Assembly: GCA_023416315.1 (NCBI GenBank)
Contig: JAEZIA010000009.1
Location: 1-10,342 of the forward strand
DNA: 10,342 nt
Direction: 5' to 3'
DNA from: Actinomycetes bacterium
GTDB taxonomy: Bacteria > Actinomycetota > Actinomycetes > Mycobacteriales > Mycobacteriaceae
Position numbers and translations under genes: made by a program. This document shows positions 6,387-10,342 of this stretch, one piece after another. Within the stretch, counting starts at the first letter, position 1, and the number at the start of each line of letters is the position of its first letter. Below the pieces are notes generated by a model. It saw only the letters and a list, made by a program, of their open reading frames with translations. It ran no database searches and was not told the origin of the DNA.

Positions 6387-7568
6387 TCATCGGCTGCGCC
6401 GCAGCAGCATCATCGTGGTTCCGCTGTTCGCGCCACCCACCCCGCACGCCACGAGTTCGGCGTCGGCGACCTGGCGCGCACCCCCGTCACCGCGCACTTG
6501 GACACACGCTTCGTGCAGGTGGCCGAAGCCGTGCAGCCGTCCGCCCGAAAGCTGGCCGCCCGCAGTGTTGATCGGCAGCTGGCCCCCGAGCGAGAAGCGC
6601 AGCGGATCGGCCACCCACTCCCCCGACTCACCGACACCGCAGAAACCGAAGTCCTCCAGGAAGCACAGGACGAACACACTGAACCCGTCGTACAGCGACG
6701 CGTAGTCGACGTCGTCGGCGGTGAAGTCGGTGCGGTTCCAAATCGTCGACCACCGCGAGTTGAGCCGGGTGATGTCCTCGCCGCCCTCCCAGAGGAACCG
6801 GTCATGATGGGCGCAGTCGAGCGACTCGACCGTGACAGCCGGATGATCAAGGGCGTCAGCGTGTTCAGCACGCGAGACGACGAACGCGGTGGCACCGTCG
6901 CAGGCGATATCGCAGTCGTAGAGGCACAGCGGGTCGGACACCATCCGGGCGTCCAGGTACTCGTCAACGCTCAGCGGCTCGGTATAGATCGCCTTCGGGT
7001 TGAGCTTGGCGTGCGCCCGTTGCACGACAGCGACATTCGCAAGCTGGTCGCGCGTCAGCCCGAACCGGTGCATGCGCGCGCGGATCTGCATCGCCGCCAG
7101 GTTCGCCGCCGACGCGCCGTACGGCAACTGCCAGCCAAGCTGGCCCGCCGCCCGCGATCCGGAGGGCACCCCGTAGCCGCGACGACGGTCGGCACCCTGC
7201 GCGGTACCTTCCCAGATACTGCGCCAGCACAGCACGTGATTGGCCAGTCCGCCCGCGACCGCAAGCATCGCATCCACCACGGCGCCCAGTTGTCCCGGAT
7301 ACTCCACGCCGCCGGCCACCCAGTTGGGCCGGATGCCCAGCGCATCGTGAAGCTCGCGCAGACCCGCACCGGAGAAACCCTTGCCCGCCATCGAGGCGCC
7401 CGGATAGGTGGTGAGTCCGTCGATGTCGGCCAGTGTCAGCCCGGCGTCCTCCACGGCGGCTATGCAGGCATCTGCGGTGAGCTGCAGGGGATCTCGCCCC
7501 AGCCGGCGTCCGATATCGGATTGTCCGATTCCGCTGATGATCACACCGTCGGTCAAGGGTCCCGCCAT
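6387..7568 (-). CDS. Thiolase-like protein (lipid-transfer/SCP-x type), probable C-C lyase subunit
   Basis: A 393-residue thiolase-superfamily protein. It opens with VIISGIGQSDIGRR (9-22), LTADACIAAVEDAGLTLADIDG (30-51), has DCDIACDGATAFVV (218-231), DDVDYASLYDGFS (285-297), LPINTAGGQLSGG (331-343), RLHGFGHLHEA (344-354) and a C-terminal ACGVGGANSG (374-383). The loop that holds the nucleophilic cysteine in true thiolases reads GGVEYPGQLG (86-95) here, without a cysteine, so ordinary thiolysis is unlikely. The DUF35 gene immediately upstream, joined by a TGATG overlap, points to the Ltp2-ChsH2(DUF35)-type complexes that cleave beta-hydroxyacyl-CoAs by retro-aldol reaction. Y293 may correspond to an active tyrosine of that group; R344 stands where I recall a tyrosine in steroid aldolases, so the chemistry may differ. 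GGAG lies 5 bases before the ATG. Often annotated as acetyl-CoA acetyltransferase, which I think is misleading here. Confidence 0.87.
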   Translation of the reverse strand: MAGPLTDGVIISGIGQSDIGRRLGRDPLQLTADACIAAVEDAGLTLADIDGLTTYPGASMAGKGFSGAGLRELHDALGIRPNWVAGGVEYPGQLGAVVDAMLAVAGGLANHVLCWRSIWEGTAQGADRRRGYGVPSGSRAAGQLGWQLPYGASAANLAAMQIRARMHRFGLTRDQLANVAVVQRAHAKLNPKAIYTEPLSVDEYLDARMVSDPLCLYDCDIACDGATAFVVSRAEHADALDHPAVTVESLDCAHHDRFLWEGGEDITRLNSRWSTIWNRTDFTADDVDYASLYDGFSVFVLCFLEDFGFCGVGESGEWVADPLRFSLGGQLPINTAGGQLSGGRLHGFGHLHEACVQVRGDGGARQVADAELVACGVGGANSGTTMMLLRRSR

Positions 7569-8008
7569 CAGCGCTCCGCGGTGAACAAGGGAAACCAGAC
7601 GGCGTCCGACGGTTCGCCGTCGTCGCCGGGCTCAAATGTGACCTGAACCGGCATGCCGACCGAGATGTCGCCGGGGTCGACGTCAACCAGGTTGGTCAAC
7701 ACCCGCACCCGTGGGTCTTCGACCGGGTTCACGAACGCGATCACATAGGGCGTGGGGAATCCGGGAAAGAAGGGGTGGTGATTGATCGTCCACGACTCGA
7801 CGGTTCCGCGGCCCGAGAGCGCCACCCACTGCGGTGTCGCGTGATCATACTGACAGCGCAAGGCAGGCGGATGGATCAACCGCGCGCACTCGGGACACTG
7901 TTGCAGCCGGAAAACTCCTTCGGCACCGGACGTCCAGTACGGGCGGTTGACCTCGGTGACCGCAGGCAGCGGCCTGCCCGCACTACTCACCGGCAGGCTC
8001 GTCATCAT
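7568..8008 (-). CDS. DUF35 / OB-fold zinc-ribbon partner protein
   Basis: A 146-residue protein of the Zn-ribbon OB-fold (DUF35, ChsH2 C-domain) family. A short helix region NRPYWTSGAEG (21-31) leads to the zinc ribbon CPECARLIHPPALRC (38-52), then the OB-fold with SGRGTVESWTINHHPF (65-80), TPYVIAFVNP (86-95) and VGMPVQVTFEP (117-127). The ribbon shows C38, C41 and C52, but the usual fourth cysteine, three residues on, is D55 (followed by H56). These proteins bind and stabilise adjacent thiolase-like proteins and build part of the acyl-CoA site. The ATG at 8008 makes a 26-bp overlap with the Rieske gene; the next in-frame ATG (8005) or a GTG at 7990 are also possible, and no clear ribosome site decides. 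Its stop overlaps the thiolase-like start, so equal production of the two subunits is likely. Confidence 0.88.
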   Translation of the reverse strand: MMTSLPVSSAGRPLPAVTEVNRPYWTSGAEGVFRLQQCPECARLIHPPALRCQYDHATPQWVALSGRGTVESWTINHHPFFPGFPTPYVIAFVNPVEDPRVRVLTNLVDVDPGDISVGMPVQVTFEPGDDGEPSDAVWFPLFTAER

Positions 8009-9395
8009 CGGTGACGCCGAAGATGAACCGGTCAGCGATGGCGTGCTCGTTGCGGATGGACATCTCCTGTGCGGTGTTCAACCACAGGCCGTCGAACCCC
8101 CGCGAGTGCATGCCCGCATGGATCGCATCGATGTTCTTCAGGTCCTGTGTCGGCAGTTCGCCCCAGCCGTCGTGGTCCTGCCAGCGTTGCACTTCCAACC
8201 ACTCCGTCTGCGGCACCTCGCCGGGGGCGAAGTGCTCCAGCGAAAACATCTCGAAGACACAGCGATTGGGGTCTTCGGCATCGGGCAGCATGCGATAACC
8301 CAATAGACACGATTTCTCCACCAGGATCACCAGGGTCGGGAACACGTGCCAGTCCCCATTGCCCGCGAAATACTGCTCCATGGTCATCTTCGGGAAGTCG
8401 ACGCCCTCGGCCAGGGCGAGTTCTTCACACATCTGGTGGTAGAGCACGAACGGCGGGATGTCACTGGGCTCCAGCTGAGCCAGCTGCTGAGCGGCGCGGT
8501 AGTCCCGCTCGGTGACCAGTGAGCCCACCTCAAGATAGTTGTACTGCATCGAGTTGGCGAACACCTCGGGCCGGGCGGCCTGCTGCTTACGCGCGGTGTC
8601 TTTGTCGCCGCTGTCCGGTCGTGCGGTGTAGATGAAGCGGGAATGGTTCTTGTACGGAATCGTCGGGGTGTATGGGGCGTAGACGAACTCCTGCGGGGGC
8701 GCGGGCTCCGCAGAGGGCCGTGGGCCCTGGACGGGCCGCAGCGTCTGCGGATGCGTACCCGGGGTGTGGTACCCCTCGATGAACGCATCGATGACGGTCT
8801 TGTAGTTGGCGTTGAGGAACGTTCGCTTGCGCCAGCGGAAACGCATGTCCTGCAACCGGAACGGGGCAAGCGCGGTGGGCAGCGGGTCGAGCCACTCCAA
8901 CAGATCCGGTGGGTCTTCGGCCATGCTGACGAAAACCCAGCCGCCCCAGGTTCCGACCGACACCGGGCGCAGCGACCACTGCTCCCGCGGGCGCTCGAGA
9001 AACTCGTCCCGGGACGGGACGAATGACGAGCGCCCGTCGAGCGCGAAACGCCAGCCATGGAACTCACACCGCAACTCGTTGGCCGCCGCGCACCCGGTAC
9101 CGCGCACGACCTTCATCCCCCGGTGGGTGCACGCGTTGTAGAACGCCTTGATGCCGCCGTCCTTCTGGCGCACCACCATGATCGACTGTCTGCCGATGGT
9201 GTACTCGTAATAGCTTCCTGGCTCGGGGATCTCTTCTTCCCGGCACGCGGGCTGCCACACCGCGGTGAACAGCCGGTCGAGTTCGAGTTGGAGAAACTCG
9301 GGATCGATGTAGCGGGTCTTGGGGACGAAGGTGTCGCCGCATGCGTACCGGTGCGGCACCTTTCCGGGCGCCGCTGGTTCCTCAATGGCGGTCAT
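7983..9395 (-). CDS. Rieske [2Fe-2S] ring-hydroxylating oxygenase, alpha subunit
   Basis: A 470-residue non-heme iron oxygenase that inserts O2-derived oxygen into a ring or alkyl carbon, using electrons from a separate reductase. The Rieske cluster ligands are all there: C89-T-H91 (ACTHRG) and C110-E-F-H113 (CEFHGW). The catalytic domain has NANYKTVIDAFIEGYHTPGTHP (split here as N195-A-N-Y and E207-G-Y-H210, H215), giving the 2-His motif H210 and H215; D418 in LPTQDLKNI is the likely third iron ligand. The acid that bridges the two metal sites is glutamate (E207) instead of the more usual aspartate. Start: ATG 9395, with GGAAAG 8 bases upstream; an in-frame GTG at 9404 overlaps that site and is less likely. 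It follows the SDR stop by 18 bp. No beta subunit, ferredoxin or reductase gene is in the window, suggesting an alpha-only oxygenase with its electron donor elsewhere. Substrate unknown. Confidence 0.92.
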   Translation of the reverse strand: MTAIEEPAAPGKVPHRYACGDTFVPKTRYIDPEFLQLELDRLFTAVWQPACREEEIPEPGSYYEYTIGRQSIMVVRQKDGGIKAFYNACTHRGMKVVRGTGCAAANELRCEFHGWRFALDGRSSFVPSRDEFLERPREQWSLRPVSVGTWGGWVFVSMAEDPPDLLEWLDPLPTALAPFRLQDMRFRWRKRTFLNANYKTVIDAFIEGYHTPGTHPQTLRPVQGPRPSAEPAPPQEFVYAPYTPTIPYKNHSRFIYTARPDSGDKDTARKQQAARPEVFANSMQYNYLEVGSLVTERDYRAAQQLAQLEPSDIPPFVLYHQMCEELALAEGVDFPKMTMEQYFAGNGDWHVFPTLVILVEKSCLLGYRMLPDAEDPNRCVFEMFSLEHFAPGEVPQTEWLEVQRWQDHDGWGELPTQDLKNIDAIHAGMHSRGFDGLWLNTAQEMSIRNEHAIADRFIFGVTDDDEPAGE

Positions 9396-9413
9396 CGCAG
9401 GCACTTTCCACAG

Positions 9414-10319
9414 CTAGCCGGCGGGTGGCTTGTCGAAGATGTTGGGGTACAGCACCGCTTCCTTGAACGACGTCTCGATCTCGGCGAACGCCGTCGGGAT
9501 GTCCCAGGTGCCGGACGCGGACACGATCTCCCGCTCGATGACGGGATTGGACATCAGGCTGATCCGGCCGTTGCCCGCGAAGATCACCCTGCGGTTCAGC
9601 CAGTCGGACTGCTCGCTGGCGAGGTAGACCACGGGCGGCACCACGTTTTCCGGAGCCAGTCGGCGGTTCGACGCTGAATAATCCATACTGCCACCACCTT
9701 TGATGCCCTGCGTCATACGCGTGCCGGCGATCGGCGCGATGGCGTTGGAGCGCACCCCGTAGCCCTTGAGCGCGTTGGCGCACGAGAACGTCAGCCCTAC
9801 GATCCCCATCTTGGCGGCGGCATAGTTGGGCTGGCTGGGCGCTCCCTGCAGCCCCGACATCGACGTGAAGTTGATCAGGCGGTACTGGCCGCCGCGATTC
9901 TCACGCCACCACGCGGCGGCGTGCCTGGTCAGGTTGAACGTGCCCTTCAGATGGACGGCGATGACCGTGTCCCAGTCCTGCTCGCTCATCTTGAACACCA
10001 TCCCGTCACGCAGGATGCCGGCCGCGTTGACCATGATGTCGAATCCACCGAGGGTGGCGGCAGCCCGCTCGATCAGATCACCGCAGGCCGCGAAATCGGT
10101 GATGTCGGTGGCATCCGCGAACGCCTTGCCTCCGCGTTCGTTGATCGTCGCGGCCACCTGCTCGGCAGGTCCGGCGTCATGACCGGAGCCGTCGACCGCC
10201 ACTCCGGCGTCCGACACCAGCACCGTGGCGCCCTCGGCCGCCAGCCCCTCGGCGATCGCGGCGCCGATACCTCGGCCCGCCCCGGTAACCAGCGCGGTTC
10301 GGCCGTCGAGAACACCCAT
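9414..10319 (-). CDS. Short-chain dehydrogenase, (R)-3-hydroxyacyl-CoA dehydrogenase-like
   Basis: A 301-residue classical-type SDR with NAD(P)-binding TGAGRGIG (12-19), NAAGILRDG (98-106), catalytic S153 in FTSMSG, and Y166-A-A-A-K170. The stretch VLVSDAGVAVDGSGHD (33-48), with its insertion before the RGGKA element, resembles the dehydrogenase domain of MFE-2/HSD17B4 and mycobacterial Hsd4A-type enzymes, which oxidise 3-hydroxyacyl-CoAs in beta-oxidation of steroid side chains and fatty acids. The tail after residue 250 (about 50 residues) is longer than in FabG and also fits that group. ATG 10319 is chosen because AAGGGG lies 5 bases upstream; a GTG two codons earlier is less well placed. 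It is the first complete gene of the operon seen here. An alternative role as a cis-diol or alcohol dehydrogenase working on the Rieske product is possible. Confidence 0.9.
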   Translation of the reverse strand: MGVLDGRTALVTGAGRGIGAAIAEGLAAEGATVLVSDAGVAVDGSGHDAGPAEQVAATINERGGKAFADATDITDFAACGDLIERAAATLGGFDIMVNAAGILRDGMVFKMSEQDWDTVIAVHLKGTFNLTRHAAAWWRENRGGQYRLINFTSMSGLQGAPSQPNYAAAKMGIVGLTFSCANALKGYGVRSNAIAPIAGTRMTQGIKGGGSMDYSASNRRLAPENVVPPVVYLASEQSDWLNRRVIFAGNGRISLMSNPVIEREIVSASGTWDIPTAFAEIETSFKEAVLYPNIFDKPPAG

Positions 10320-10321
10320 GT

Positions 10322-10342
10322 TCACCCCTTGAGTTCCAGTGA
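10322..10342 (-). CDS. Possible C-terminus of an upstream operon gene
   Basis: The minus strand entering from the right edge has an open frame of six codons (SLELKG) ending at TGA 10324-10322, two bases before the SDR ATG. The spacing matches the tight junctions in the rest of the operon, so this may be the end of an upstream gene. It is far too short to identify and could be chance. Confidence 0.3.
   Translation of the reverse strand, partial: SLELKG
10325..10330 (-). promoter_or_regulatory. Ribosome binding site of the SDR gene
   Basis: AAGGGG on the minus strand, 5 bases before the ATG at 10319. It decides that start over the GTG at 10325, which would overlap the site itself. Confidence 0.6.

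Noticed and set aside
6391..6447. N-terminal extension of the amidohydrolase
   Set aside because: It overlaps the thiolase-like gene by about 60 bp, lacks a ribosome site and adds residues unlike the family N-terminus.
6498..7646. 382-residue plus-strand frame opposite the thiolase-like gene
   Set aside because: It is antisense to a gene with superfamily motifs along its whole length; the translation is rich in Arg, Val and Gln without domain features.
9057..9677. 206-residue plus-strand frame opposite the Rieske/SDR junction
   Set aside because: It crosses two real genes and their ribosome binding site on the opposite strand and has no motif of its own.
1..10342. Mobile elements, CRISPR arrays, tRNA/rRNA genes, riboswitches
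   Set aside because: No direct-repeat arrays, transposase motifs, terminal inverted repeats or tRNA-like stretches were seen, and no gap between genes exceeds 85 bp.

Overview
This is a GC-rich actinobacterial window, most likely from Mycobacterium or a close relative. The signs are the P450 tail typical of mycobacterial CYPs, the many GTG starts, leaderless-type promoters, and a catabolic operon built from SDR, Rieske, DUF35/thiolase-like and amidohydrolase genes. It is all ordinary protein-coding chromosome. I see no RNA gene, insertion sequence, CRISPR array or phage gene.

Layout. (1) 1-110: last codons of a cytochrome P450 on the plus strand, overlapping tail-to-tail with purD (minus, 97-1368), a complete GAR synthetase of purine synthesis. 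(2) 1444-2031: a TetR-family regulator on the minus strand, separated from purD by a perfect 7-bp hairpin just after its stop. (3) 2032-2114: an AT-rich divergent promoter region. The TetR promoter (TTGATT, 17 nt, TACAAT) places the start of transcription on the GTG start codon, and a weaker promoter of the same geometry reads the other way. (4) 2115-5024, plus strand: a tight three-gene unit made of a class A FAD aromatic hydroxylase, a SnoaL/NTF2-like small protein (1-nt stop/start overlap) and a GH16 glycosidase lipoprotein. The TetR protein is the natural candidate regulator of this unit. (5) 5047-10319, minus strand: a five-gene catabolic operon, in transcription order SDR/(R)-3-hydroxyacyl-CoA dehydrogenase-like, Rieske oxygenase alpha subunit, DUF35 OB-fold protein, thiolase-like protein, amidohydrolase-2. 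All junctions overlap or are under about 25 nt. It probably begins upstream of the window.

How the genes may work together (inference). The minus-strand operon looks like a degradation module for a cyclic or aromatic compound or its CoA thioester: ring oxygenation, 3-hydroxyacyl-CoA oxidation, C-C cleavage by a DUF35/thiolase-like pair related to the steroid side-chain aldolase Ltp2-ChsH2, and ACMSD-type hydrolysis or decarboxylation. The thiolase-like protein lacks the nucleophilic cysteine and the DUF35 zinc ribbon lacks its fourth cysteine, so neither is a textbook member. The plus-strand unit is an odd mix of a small-molecule hydroxylase pair and a secreted glucanase-like lipoprotein. The substrates of both units cannot be read from the sequence.
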